This document shows, in pieces, positions 1 through 10,351 of a stretch of DNA of 64,000 bases. Numbering within the stretch: position 1 is the first letter of the stretch; the number at the start of each line of letters is the position of its first letter. The stretch covers positions 16,170,329-16,234,328 of the forward strand of contig OU964922.1 of NCBI GenBank assembly GCA_918807975.1. The letters run 5' to 3'. Under the pieces are notes generated by a model that saw only the letters and a program-made list of their open reading frames with translations, ran no database searches and was not told the DNA's origin. Source of the stretch: Aplidium turbinatum (Eukaryota > Chordata > Ascidiacea > Aplousobranchia > Polyclinidae). Both the position numbers and the translations under genes were made by a program.

Positions 1-1
1 G

Positions 2-388
2 CTTGTTGACAACGAAATGTCACCATGTTGTGAATGTACAAGTGTGAACTGCACTACGAGTAAACAAAGATTTAGTTTCCCCAAAGTTTTGGTTCTGTCT
101 TTAGGTAGAAATACTGGTGTAATCAAATCCAAAAGATGTGTCACAGCAGATGAAACTTTTACTCTTGAGGATGCAAATGGCGTTGAATGTAATTACAAAT
201 TCGTAAGTGCCATTGCACATTTTGGTGAAGGGAAGGAAAACGGCCATTACATTTGTTATTGTCTAGAAGGAGCCAATGTAGTTTGGGAATTTAATGACAA
301 AAAAGTTCGATGTATTTCGTTCTGCGAAATGACAAAGGTAATACAGGATCGCGGATACTTGTTTTTCTACGTAAAAGCTAAACACTGA
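2..388 (+). pseudogene. USP-type ubiquitin protease, C-terminal half (partial at window edge)
   Basis: The frame is open from the window edge (the first ATG, at 17, is internal) to a stop at 386-388. The fragment has two Cys pairs (SPCCECTSVNC), as in the USP zinc ribbon, then KVLVLSLGRNTG. It ends with the USP His box: AHFGEGKENGHYICYC, where H is the expected catalytic residue, followed by VVWEFNDKKV. USPs (peptidase family C19) remove ubiquitin from proteins. The first ~40 codons match the USP-like gene at 7317-7438 with only about three differences, and that gene lies inside transposon T1. The fragment is therefore probably cargo of a neighbouring element copy rather than a host deubiquitinase. 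The rest of the gene lies left of the window. Confidence 0.75.
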
Positions 389-569
389 ATATAGCAAAAG
401 AATCCGCAGCATCCTACTCGATTTGCTGAAAAAATGTTTAGAAGTTTATGTTGTGCTCAGAGAATACAAATTATTCTTCATTAACTGATACTAGGGATAT
501 TGGACTTAGGGGATCCGAAGCTTATCCGTTTTTTCATTTATTCCGTCCAACTGAAGGGCATGCCTGAAG
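389..569. other. Unique spacer before T1
   Basis: AT-rich sequence between the USP stop and the T1 terminus. I see no coding signal, and no satellite or terminal inverted repeat that would close the element to which the USP fragment belongs. Confidence 0.5.
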
Positions 570-716
570 TACCACCGTCATTCTGGCAGAATAATTCTGC
601 GCGATCCGCCTAAAAAAATGATCCGTAAAAATTTGCGCGATAAACAATGCGATGAAAGTAGCAACACTCGGAAGCTGATAAAATCACTTCTCGTTACCAC
701 ATCAAAGCAAATCTTA
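570..716 (+). repeat. T1 left terminal inverted repeat
   Basis: Begins TACCACCGTCATTCTGGCAG and matches the reverse complement of 15313-15460 with only a handful of mismatches over ~147 bp. It runs directly into the first satellite unit. Confidence 0.85.
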
Positions 717-726
717 AATATTTTTC

Positions 727-3700
727 GGAATTTTATTTTTGAATCGTGTTCAGAATTAAATTTCCTTTCCAGGGATGGCAAGCTCGTGGTGGGGCAGACG
801 AAGGAAACGCGAGCAGAATGGTTTAAAAATGGAAGAAATGTCTTACGTATTTAAAAATAAATAGAGATTTTAACGTTTATAGACGCCTTCAATTGACCGT
901 CTATAAAAATATTTTCCCGATATATTTTTCGGAATTTTATTTTTGAATCGTGTTCAGAATTAAATTTCCTTTCCAGGGCTGGCAAGCTCGTGGTGGGGCA
1001 GACGAAGGAAACGCGAGCAGAATAGTTTAAAAATGGAAGAAATGTCTTGCGTACCGGTATTTAAAAATAAATAGAGATTTTAACGTTGATAAACGCCTTC
1101 AATTAGGCGTCTATAAAAATATTTTCCCGATATATTTTTCGGAATTTTATTTTTGAATCGTGTTCTGAATTAAATTTCCTTTCCAGGGGTGGCAAGCTGG
1201 TGGTGGGGCAGACGAAGGAAACGCGAGCAGAATGGTTTAAAAATGGGGGAAATGTCTTACGTATTTAAAAACAAATAGAGATTTCAACGTTAAAAGACGC
1301 CTTCAATTAGGCGTCTATAAAAATACTTTTCCCGAAATATCTTTCGGAATTTTATTTTTGAATCGTGTTCTGAATTAAATTTCCTTTCCAGGGCTGGCAA
1401 GCTCGTGGTGGGGCAGACGAAGGAAACGCAAGCAGAATAGTTTAAAAATGGGGGAAATGTCTTACGTATTTAAAAACAAATAGAGATTTCAACGTTAAAA
1501 GACGCCTTCAATTAGGCGTCTATAAAAATATTTTCCCGAAATATTTTTCGGAATTTTATTTTTGAATCGTGTTCAGAATTAAATTTCCTTTCCAGGGGTG
1601 GCAAGCTCGTGGTGGGGCAGACGAAGGAAACGCGAGCAGAATAGTTTAAAAATGGAAGAAATGTCTTGCGTATTTAAAAATAAATAGACATTTCAACGTT
1701 GATAAACGCCTTCAATTAGGCGTCTATAAAAATATTTTCCCGATATATTTTTCGGAATTTTATTTTTGAATCGTGTTCTGAATTAAATTTCCTTTCCAGG
1801 GGTGGCAAGCTGGTGGTGGGGCAGATGAAGGAAACGCGAGCAGAATGGTTTAAAAATGGGGGAAATGTCTTACGTATTTAAAAACAAATAGAGATTTCAA
1901 CGTTGATAAACGCCTTCAATTAGGCGTCTATAAAAATACTTTCCCCGAAATATTTTTCGGAATTTTATTTTTGAATCGTGTTCAGAATTAAATTTCCTTT
2001 CCAGGGATGGCAAGCTCGTGGTGGGGCAGACGAAGGAAACGCAAACAGAATGGTTTAAAAATGGAAGAAATGTCTTACGTATTTAAAAATATATAGAGAT
2101 TTTAACGTTTATAGACGCCTTCAATTGACCGTCTATAAAAATATTTTCCCGAAATATTTTTCGGAATTTTATTTTTGAATCGTGTTCAGAATTAAATTTC
2201 CTTTCCAGGGGTGGCAAGCTCGTGGTGGGACAGACGAAGGAAACGCGAGCAGAATAGTTTAAAAATGGAAGAAATGTCTTGCGTATTTAAAAATAAATAG
2301 AGATTTTAACGTTTATAGACGCCTTCAATTGACCGTCTATAAAAATATTTTCCCGAAATATTTTTCGGAATTTTATTTTTGAATCGTGTTCAGAATTAAA
2401 TTTCCTTTCCAGGGGTGGCAAGCTCGTGGTGGGGCAGACGAAGGAAACGCGAGCAGAATAGTTTAAAAATGGAAGAAATGTCTTACGTATTTAAAAATAA
2501 ATAGAGATTTTAACGTTGATAAACGCCTTCAATTAGGCGTCTATAAAAATATTTTCCCGATATATTTTTCGGAATTTTATTTTTGAATCGTGTTCTGAAT
2601 TAAATTTCCTTTCCAGGGGTGGCAAGCTGGTGGTGGGGCAGACGAAGGAAACGCGAGCAGAATGGTTTAAAAATGGGGGAAATGTCTTACGTATTTAAAA
2701 ACAAATAGAGATTTCAACGTTAAAAGACGCCTTCAATTAAGCGTCTATAAAAATATTTTCCCGAAATATTTTTCGGAATTTTATTTTTGAATCGTGTTCT
2801 GAATTAAATTTCCTTTCCAGGGATGGCAAGCTCGTGGTGGGGCAGACGAAGGAAACGCGAGCAGAATGGTTTAAAAATGGAAGAAATGTCTTTCGTATTT
2901 AAAAATAAATAGAGATTTTAACGTTTATAGACGCCTTCAATTGACCGTCTATAAAAATATTTTCCCGAAATATTTTTCGGAATTTTATTTTTGAATCGTG
3001 TTCAGAATTAAATTTCCTTTCCAGGGGTGGCAAGCTCGTGGTGGGACAAACGAAGGAAACGCGAGCAGAATAGTTTAAAAATGGAAGAAATGTCTTGCGT
3101 ATTTAAAAATAAATAGAGATTTTAACGTTTATAGACGCCTTCAATTGACCGTCTATAAAAATATTTTTCCGAAATATTTTTCGGAATTTTATTTTTGAAT
3201 CGTGTTCAGAATTAAATTTCCTTTCCAGGGGTGGCAAGCTCGTGGTGGGGCAGACGAAGGAAACGCGAGCAGAATAGTTTAAAAATGGAAGAAATGTCTT
3301 GCGTATTTAAAAATAAGTAGAGATTTTAACGTTGATAAACGCCTTCAATTAGGCGTCTATAAAAATATTTTTCCGATATATTTTTCGGAATTTTATTTTT
3401 GAATCGTGTTCTGAATTAAATTTCCTTTCCAGGGGAGGCAAGCTGGTGGTGGGGCAGACGAAGGAAACGCAAGCAGAATAGTTTAAAAATGGGGGAAATG
3501 TCTTACGTATTTAAAAACAAATAGAGATTTCAACGTTAAAAGACGCCTTCAATTAGGCGTCTATAAAAATACTTTTCCGAAATATTTTTCGGAATTTTAT
3601 TTTTGAATCGTGTTCAGAATTAAATTTCCTTTCCAGGGCTGGCAAGCTCGTGGTGGGGCAGACGAAGGAAACGCGAGCAGAATAGTTTAAAAATGGAAGA

Positions 3701-3799
3701 AATGTCTTACGTATTTAAAAATAAATAGAGATTTTAACGTTGATAAACGCCTTCAATTAGGCGTCTATAAAAATATTTTCCCGATATATTTTTCGGAAT
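727..3799 (+). repeat. Satellite A, left arm (~15 units of ~205 bp)
   Basis: Fifteen near-identical units begin with GGAATTTTATTTTTGAATCG, at about 727, 930, 1140, 1346, 1550, 1754, 1958, 2162, 2367, 2570, 2775, 2978, 3180, 3386 and 3591, and a sixteenth is cut short at 3797. Each unit contains a polypyrimidine-CAG (TTTCCTTTCCAGGG), a hairpin GACGCCT-loop-AGGCGTC, a TATAAAAATA, and a second imperfect palindrome around CCGAAATATTTTTCGG. A four-unit higher-order repeat is visible: the rarer GTGGGACA variant near 2224 recurs near 3042, about 815 bp later. Short reading frames inside the array are by-products of the repeat. Confidence 0.95.
3766..3774 (+). promoter_or_regulatory. TATA-like box in the last left-arm satellite unit
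   Basis: TATAAAAAT lies ~80 bp upstream of the transposase splice acceptor, and the same motif recurs in every left-arm unit. Position and motif suggest that the array could supply a promoter. This is inference from motif only. Confidence 0.3.
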
Positions 3800-3830
3800 T
3801 TTGTTACTCGAAATCCCATTACTCGTTACC

Positions 3831-3853
3831 CATTTGTTTGTTTTTTGTTTCAG
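3831..3853 (+). promoter_or_regulatory. Probable 3' splice site before the transposase exon
   Basis: A T-rich tract (TTTGTTTGTTTTTTGTTTCAG) ends in CAG at 3851-3853, directly before codons that read into the transposase (NHYLVEP). A good acceptor here implies an upstream exon, and makes the ATG at 3801 unlikely to be the true start. Confidence 0.55.
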
Positions 3854-4996
3854 AAATCATTATTTGGTAGAACCAGCAGCAGTTGAGTCTCTAAGTAGCG
3901 GCGATACAAAATTTTACAATGGCCATGCTAACATGTATTGCAAGCACTTGCGTTGTTGTGAATGCTCAGTAAAGGAGACCATTCGTACATTTTGGTACGT
4001 TGATAAAGTTGAAATAGTCGTAAGTGTGAAGGGGAAGCGTAGCCATGAATCGCATTGCGTTAAACGAAGGCCGGTCGCAGGAGAACAACGTAAATTACTT
4101 ATGGAACAATTACAATGTAAACATCCTAGCGAAGTTGGCCGAAAGTTGGTAGATGACTTAACTGAAGATGAACTATTTTACGGAGCGTATAACTTTGCTC
4201 CTGCCTCGTCTGTTTTGAGAAATATAAAAAGTGAAGGTAAGCTTTGCAATAGATACTCAAAAAATTGGATGTATAACATCAATCGCCTGAAATACGAGTT
4301 TGAAAAGAAAAATCGAACTTTTATAAGACAAATAACTACACATCCACCAGGCGTTACAATGTATTCAAATGCACAAGTGAAACTTTATCGGGATTTATGC
4401 CCCAATGATGTAGTTTATTTCGACGCATCTGGAAGTATAGTCAGAAAACAAGAAGGTGAAAAAGACTTTCAAATTTATTCGCTTTTAGTGAGAAGCCCAT
4501 ACGCCGGGGGTCCAGCGCTCCCGGTGGCAACAAACATCGCAACAACTCATAATTCTGAGAGTATACGGAGTTTTCTGGGAAAATTTTTAATGGACATTGT
4601 AAAAATTTGCGGAAAAGTAAAAAAGCCGGCATTGATGATGATTGACGGTTCAATGGCTATGTGAATGCTGTATTAAGTGCTATGTGCAATGAAACAAGGT
4701 TAGATTATTACAACAGATGCTGGAGAGTAGTTACAGGCGAGACAATAACGTACGACTTAGAAAAAACGTTCGTTCACAATTGTTTAAGTCATGCCATGCG
4801 TGCAGCTAAAGTTATGGCAAAAAAACATTACAAACATAAACAACACAGATTGACTGCAATGCATTGGATTTCGTTGTTATTTGCATGTACAACCCTGCAT
4901 GAACTGGACGAAATAATGGAAAGCATTATTTGTTTGTTTGTTTATCTTTATCCTGCATTGCGGGAAAGTAGACTTGAGCGCTATGCATCGGTGTAG
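3854..4996 (+). pseudogene. DDE-type transposase (KDZ/IS3EU-like), frameshifted
   Basis: Two overlapping frames (3801-4664 and 4661-4996) make one gene. The N-terminal part is Cys/His-rich (CKHLRCCEC, then HESHC-KRRPVAGEQR) and resembles a zinc-binding DNA-contact domain. The catalytic-fold part has VVYFDASGSIVRK, IYSLLVRSPYAGGPALPVA, MMIDGSMAM followed by MNAVL, and HNCLSHAMRAAKVM. The two Asp positions (in FDASG and IDGS) fit an RNase H-fold transposase. The frame shifts at ~4660, where ATGTGAATGCT seems to carry two extra bases. The second frame stops at 4994-4996, next to a SINE insertion, and the TAG is the start of a TAGCCTA word. Family-level recognition is from motifs; the exact superfamily is uncertain. 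Confidence 0.65.
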
Positions 4997-5000
4997 CCTA

Positions 5001-5243
5001 CGCCTTTCGACGTACACCTGACCCACGCTGCAGCCGACGGCAATGTCTGTTTCCGGTTGTCTACTTTACTTATGACTTAAATTTGGTACTACCCATTACT
5101 CGAAATCGATCACTGGGTAGAGGCAATTATCGTAAAGTTTCTTGCCTAGAGAAACAAAAGCAAGTGCGGGTGGCTGGAGTCGAACATGCAGGCTTTTGAC
5201 TGTGAGCCTAACGCGCTAACCACTCGCCATTGCTGCCATTGGG
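5001..5243 (-). mobile_element. tRNA-derived SINE between transposase and Ulp1 gene
   Basis: On the minus strand, 5243 to ~5168 reads as a tRNA-like head: GCGAGTGGTTAGCGCG (A-box region), then GTTCGACTCC (B box) and CCACCCGC. The tRNA-unrelated body follows and contains TCTCTAGGCAAGAAACTTT, a motif typical of SINEs in marine animals. The ATG at 5186 used by the downstream open frame lies inside this SINE, so it is not the native start. Confidence 0.6.
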
Positions 5244-6952
5244 TAACCAATTGCGAACGAACGTCTTTTCAAGTGGACTATCATTTTAACAGACTGCATC
5301 AAGGCGTTAAACCTTACGAAACTAAATCAAAAGTAACAAATGAAATTGAAGAAACCGATGTAAACGACCTGACTGACCATTTTCATACCAGCATGCGTGA
5401 GGATCAAAAACAAGAATTGAAATCTCCATTTTACTTACGCTACCATAACCGACTTGTCGCTTTTTTAGGTTCTAATAACTTTTCGTATCACCTTAACCAT
5501 TGCAATTCAAAGCTTAAGCACAAAAATGTTTATATGGACAAAACCTTTTGTTCCCAACTCATTCGAATTGTTTTAAGTCGAATTAGTACAACTTTGCAGC
5601 TAATTCTGGGAGACTTATCCCGGCATTCGTCTCATCATCAATGCCCAAATGATCAACTCTACTTTCGGTATTCCTCTTGGTTTAAAAATGTTATTTCTTC
5701 CGAATTAAGAAATATTTCTCGGGATAACTTAACTCAAAAAATCATTGAGCAGCATGTTTGGGATTTGAAACAAATTTATTTAAAAGGAAAGCGAGTTGTA
5801 AGTATCGATAATTTTGTGAAACAATATGAAAATGAAATCAGAACTAGTGAAAAAATATACTCTGCACATTATATCCACCAAGGTTACAGAAAACCTCACA
5901 TTTCTTCCAAAAACAAAAGCGACCAAACATTGAAAGATCAGTCAAACCATTGCACTAGTCTGGTAGTTTCTAAATTTAGAAAACCAAAAAAACGTCGTTC
6001 AACTGGGTTTTACACTAACAATGAATCAAAAAAGCATATTCGATACGGCAATGTCATAAGTGACTCCATGTCCACATCGGCTGTTTATAAAAACACTGCT
6101 TTTGCAACCTCTATGTGTGATGACAAACGGATAAATGACTTTTGGACTGGTATAAAAAAAGATTTCGGGTACATGAAGGAATTTTCAACAAAGGTGTGGC
6201 ACGATTTGGCAATAAATCGTAACTGTTTATCTGATACCGCTCTCGTAATAGACAAAAACCACGAAGTGTCTTGGCTAGATTTACTTACGGCGTGTAATAA
6301 CCCCTGTAGGAAAATCAAGAGCGAATTGGAAAAGCACTATACAAATCCATCGGCCGTTGGTTGGCTAAGCAAACGTCTGGTAGACGCTTACATTTTGCTA
6401 AAAGTCAATGAACCGAGCAACATTAACGCCATAGGGGCTTTAGACTGCGATTCCACAAGCAAGCTTCTTCAAGGAACACCAGCAAAGTCAATAAAATTTT
6501 TCAAAACGGCCATGACAGAAAACGAGGACAAACTGCGACCCGTCGTTCTTCTGCCTTTCTTGTGCAATGGTCATTTTCGCTTGTTACATTTTTCCATCCA
6601 AAAGGAGTTGTTACATTGCTATGGTTCATTAAACAATGGCATGTCCAGTGATGTTTCAAAGTTCTTTCGTGACGGCGTAGATTGTTTATTAAATATCTTG
6701 GTTGATTACGGGCTATGTAAGGACGATTGAGCCGTAGACACTAAACACATCTTGATGCAATCAGACAACAACACTTGCGGAGTGGCCGTTTACATGACAG
6801 CGGATATTTTTTGCAACAAAAGCGATGAAAAGCTTAACCAAAGAAATTTGGATGTTGATTTTTTCAAAACCTATCGACATTGGATGATATATTACATCGT
6901 TACAAACGCTATCAAACGCTATACAAACGCAAACGCTATCTGGAACTCCTAA
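5244..6952 (+). pseudogene. Ulp1-like cysteine protease (peptidase C48) of T1
   Basis: A long frame (from within the SINE at 5186 to a TGA at 6728-6730) continues in the same frame to 6952. The N-terminal ~300 residues are charged and unrecognised, with a basic stretch near 5980 (KFRKPKKRRS). The C-terminal third matches Ulp1/SENP proteases: RPVVLLPFLCNGHFRLLHFS gives the His, and MQSDNNTCGVAVYMTADIFC gives the oxyanion Gln and nucleophile Cys. The usual Asp after the His strand appears as Gly (LLHCYGSLN), so activity is doubtful. Ulp1 enzymes cleave SUMO, and C48 proteases are common passengers of KDZ, Harbinger-like and MULE transposons. The TGA falls between the His and Cys boxes. Confidence 0.65.
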
Positions 6953-7440
6953 TAGCAATCTTCCTCCTGGCTTAGTAAATGTAGGTAACTTATAATGCAT
7001 AATCTTATTGTTAACAGAAACGTAGAAGAAAAACTACTTAAAAACACGTTGAATGATATAAGAAGTAAATTTCCACTGGATTTGCAACATGACCCTGCCG
7101 AATTTTGTAGCGAATCGTCATTGCCATTGTTATTAGAGCGGTCTGATATAACATTGGCACTGGAATACGTCACGTATCACCAGTGTATTGAATGCGGTTC
7201 GAAAAGTGAGCTTCATAGAAATAACGAAAAAGTATTATTTCTACCAATGTACCACTGGATTTTAGAAAATAATCTTTTATCCTTATATCTAAAGCACTTG
7301 CTCGTTGACAACGAAATGTCACCATGTTGTAAATGTACATGTGTGAACTGCACTACGAGTAAACAAATATTTAGTTTCCCCAAAGTTTTGGTTCTGTCTT
7401 TAGGTAGAAATACTGGTGTAATCAAATCCAAAAGATGTAA
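6953..7440 (+). pseudogene. USP-like ubiquitin protease of T1, N-terminal two thirds
   Basis: GLVNVGNL at ~6970-6994, followed by TGC (Cys), resembles the USP Cys box (GLxNxGNTCY) with a TAA inserted just before the Cys. Downstream come LQHDPAEFC (the QQDAHEF box), YHQCIECGSKSE and SPCCKCTCVNC (zinc-ribbon Cys pairs), and KVLVLSLGRNTG. The gene then runs at ~7438 into SINE-derived sequence, which supplies the stop at 7559-7561. The fragment at 2-388 shows what normally follows, the His box. The gene is on the same strand as the Ulp1 gene and immediately downstream of it. The ATG at 6995 is internal to the domain. Confidence 0.65.
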
Positions 7441-7620
7441 TCGAAAGGGCACCGGGTTCGACACCGTTCAAGTGCATGCGGGTGTGTCTTTGGCAGGACA
7501 CTTAAAGGCATGCCTGAAAGTGGACACGAAGATTGGCTTCATTGCTTTCGTGTCCACTTAATCCAAATCTTCAACCACCAGGTGTAAGCCTGGATACGAC
7601 AAACAAACCTAGTGATTTCT
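7438..7620 (+). mobile_element. SINE, 5'-truncated, fused into the USP gene
   Basis: Starts abruptly in the tRNA-like region (GGGCACCGGGTTCGACACC, B box) and continues with TCTTTGGCAGGACACTTAA and a conserved tail. The complete counterpart, with its A box, is at 13088. Loss of the 5' part at the USP junction fits a 5'-truncated reverse-transcription insertion, or a recombination breakpoint. Confidence 0.65.
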
Positions 7621-8050
7621 AAATCAAATCATTGTAGATGCAGTAATCTATTAAAACTTAAAAAAATACCCATTCGAAATGTATAGCCTATAATCGCTTT
7701 CTAGAGAAATTTAAGTTTTCAAATTAGGATCTCTTCAATTTACACATCATTTTGTCAAATTTTGAAAAGTTCAATATTGATAAAGCATTAACTATTCTGT
7801 ACAATTTTTTTGCACTACTCAAGATGTGCTGTATAAGCAGGTGTAATATGGCTACTGGCGACAGGTCCTGCATTAACAAAAAACCTAACGACCGTATAAG
7901 GTTGCCTCAAAGGTGTAGTGGGAAAACCTTACAACAATACAGAACTTAATAAACAAATGTAACACAAGGAATTTATTTTTGTACAAGTATTTTCCATTAT
8001 TTTCTGTAATTTCCAATTTTTCAACTATCTTTTATAAACGCTTAATTGAA
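7621..8050 (+). other. T1 tail, copy 1, with a conserved 65-codon frame
   Basis: Non-satellite sequence between the SINE and the right arm, nearly identical to 13310-13750. A frame from 7752 (TTG) to 7949 has a counterpart at 13438-13635 with about four amino-acid changes and no break. It contains KMCCI-RCNMATGDRSC and ends in QQYRT. The stop TAA at 7947-7949 is followed at once by a possible polyadenylation signal (AATAAA). It could be a last exon of a T1 transcript or just a young duplicate. I recognise no domain. Confidence 0.35.
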
Positions 8051-10351
8051 GGCTTCTCAAAACGTCAAAATCATTATTTAATTTTAAATACGTAAGATAT
8101 TTCCCCCAATTTTAAATCATTCTGCCCCAGTTTCCTTCGTCTGCCCCACCACGAGCTTGCCACCCCTGGAAAGGAAATTTAATTCTGAACACGATTCAAA
8201 AATAAAATTCCGAAAAATATTTCGGGAAAATATTTTTATAGACGCCTAATTGAAGGCGTTTATCAACGTTAAAATCTCTATTTATTTTTAAATACGTAAG
8301 ACATTTCTTCCATTTTTAAACTATTCTGCTCGCGTTTCCTTCGTCTGCCCCACCACGAGCTTGCCAGCCCTGGAAAGGAAATTTAATTCTGATCACGATT
8401 CAAAAATAAAATTCCGAAAAATATTTCGGGAAAATATTTTTATAGACGCCTAATTGAAGGCGTTTATCAACGTTAAAATCTCTATTTATTTTTGAATACG
8501 CAAGACATTTCTTCCATTTTTAAACTATTCTGCTCGCGTTTCCTTCGTCTGCCCCACCACGAGCTTGCCAGCCCTGGAAAGGAAATTTAATTCTGATCAC
8601 GATTCAAAAATAAAATTCCGAAAAATATTTCGGGAAAATATTTTTATAGACGCCTAATTGAAGGCGTCTTTTAACGTTGAAATCTCTATTTGTTTTTAAA
8701 TACGTAAGACATTTCCCCCATTTTTAAACCATTCTGCTCGCGTTTCCTTCGTCTGCCCCACCACCAGCTTGCCACCCCTGGAAAGGAAATTTAATTCAAA
8801 ACACGATTCAAAAATAAAATTCCGAAAAATATATCGGGAAAATATTTTTATAGACGCCTAATTGAAGGCGTTTATCAACGTTAAAATCTCTATTTATTTT
8901 TGAATACGCAAGACATTTCTTCCATTTTTAAACTATTCTGCTCGCGTTTCCTTCGTCTGCCCCACCACGAGCTTGCCACCCCTGGAAAGGAAATTTAATT
9001 CTGAACACGATTCAAAAATAAAATTCCGAAAAATATATCGGGAAAATATTTTTATAGACGGTCAATTGAAGGCGTCTATAAACGTTAAAATCTCTATTTA
9101 TTTTTAAATACGTAAGACATTTCTTCCATTTTTAAACCATTCTGCTCGCGTTTCCTTCGTCTTCCCCACCACGAGCTTGCCATCCCTGGAAAGGAAATTT
9201 AATTTTGAACACGATTCAAAAATAAAATTCCGAAAAATATTTCGGGAAAATATTTTTATAGACGCCTAATTGAAGGCGTCTTTTAACGTTGAAATCTCTA
9301 TTTGTTTTTAAATACGTAAGACATTTCCCCCATTTTTAAACTATTCTGCTCGCGTTTCCTTCGTCTGCCCCACCACGAGCTTGCCACCCCTGGAAAGGAA
9401 ATTTAATTCAGAACACGATTCAAAAATAAAATTCCGAAAAATATTTCGGGAAAATATTTTTATAGACGGTCAATTGAAGGCGTCTATAAACGTTAAAATC
9501 TCTATATATTTTTAAATACGCAAGACATTTCTTCCAATTTTAAACTATTCTGCTCGCGTTTCCTTCGTCTGCCCCACCACGAGCTTGCCACCCCTGGAAA
9601 GGAAATTTAATTCTGAACACGATTCAAAAATAAAATTCCGAAAAATATTTCGGGAAAATATTTTTATAGACGGTCAATTGAAGGCGTCTATAAACGTTAA
9701 AATCTCTATTTATTTTTAAATACGCAAGACATTTCTTCCATTTTTAAACCATTCTGCTCGCGTTTCCTTCGTCTGCCCCACCAGGAGCTTGCCATCCCTG
9801 GAAAGGAAATTTAATTCTGAACACGATTCAAAAACAAAATTCCGAAAAATATTTCGGGAAAATATTTTTATAGACGCCTAATTGAAGGCGTCTTTTAACG
9901 TTGAAATCTCTATTTATTTTTAAATACGCAAGACATTTCTTCCATTTTTAAACCATTCTGCTCGCGTTTCCTTCGTCTGCCCCACCACGAGCTTGCCAGC
10001 CCTGGAAAGGAAATTTAATTCTGAACACGATTTAAAAATAAAATTCCAAAAAATATTTCGGGAAAATATTTTTATAGACGGTCAATTGAAGGCGTCTATA
10101 AACGTTAAAATCTCTATATATTTTTGAATACGCAAGACATTTCTTCCATTTTTAAACTAATCTGCTCGCGTTTCCTTCGTCTGCCCCACCACGAGCTTGC
10201 CACCCCTGGAAAGGAAATTTAATTCTGAACACGATTCAAAAATAAAATTCCGAAAAATATTTCGGGAAAATATTTTTATAGACGCTCAATTGAAGGCGTC
10301 TATAAACGTTAAAATCTCTATTTATTTTTAAATACGTAAGACATTTCTTCC
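8050..10351 (-). repeat. Satellite A, right arm 1 (~11 units, inverted)
   Basis: About eleven ~205-bp units in the reverse-complement orientation of the left arm. The marker CCACCACGAGCTTGCCA recurs near 8150, 8350, 8557, 8760, 8967, 9169, 9373, 9580, 9780, 9989 and 10192. Units differ in the hairpin arm (GACGCCTAATTG versus GACGGTCAATTG) in an interspersed pattern. The array ends abruptly inside a unit at 10351. Confidence 0.95.

Noticed and set aside
5168-5243. Minus-strand sequence considered as a functional tRNA gene
   Set aside because: The A and B boxes are followed by a SINE body, and the cloverleaf is imperfect, so it is a SINE head.
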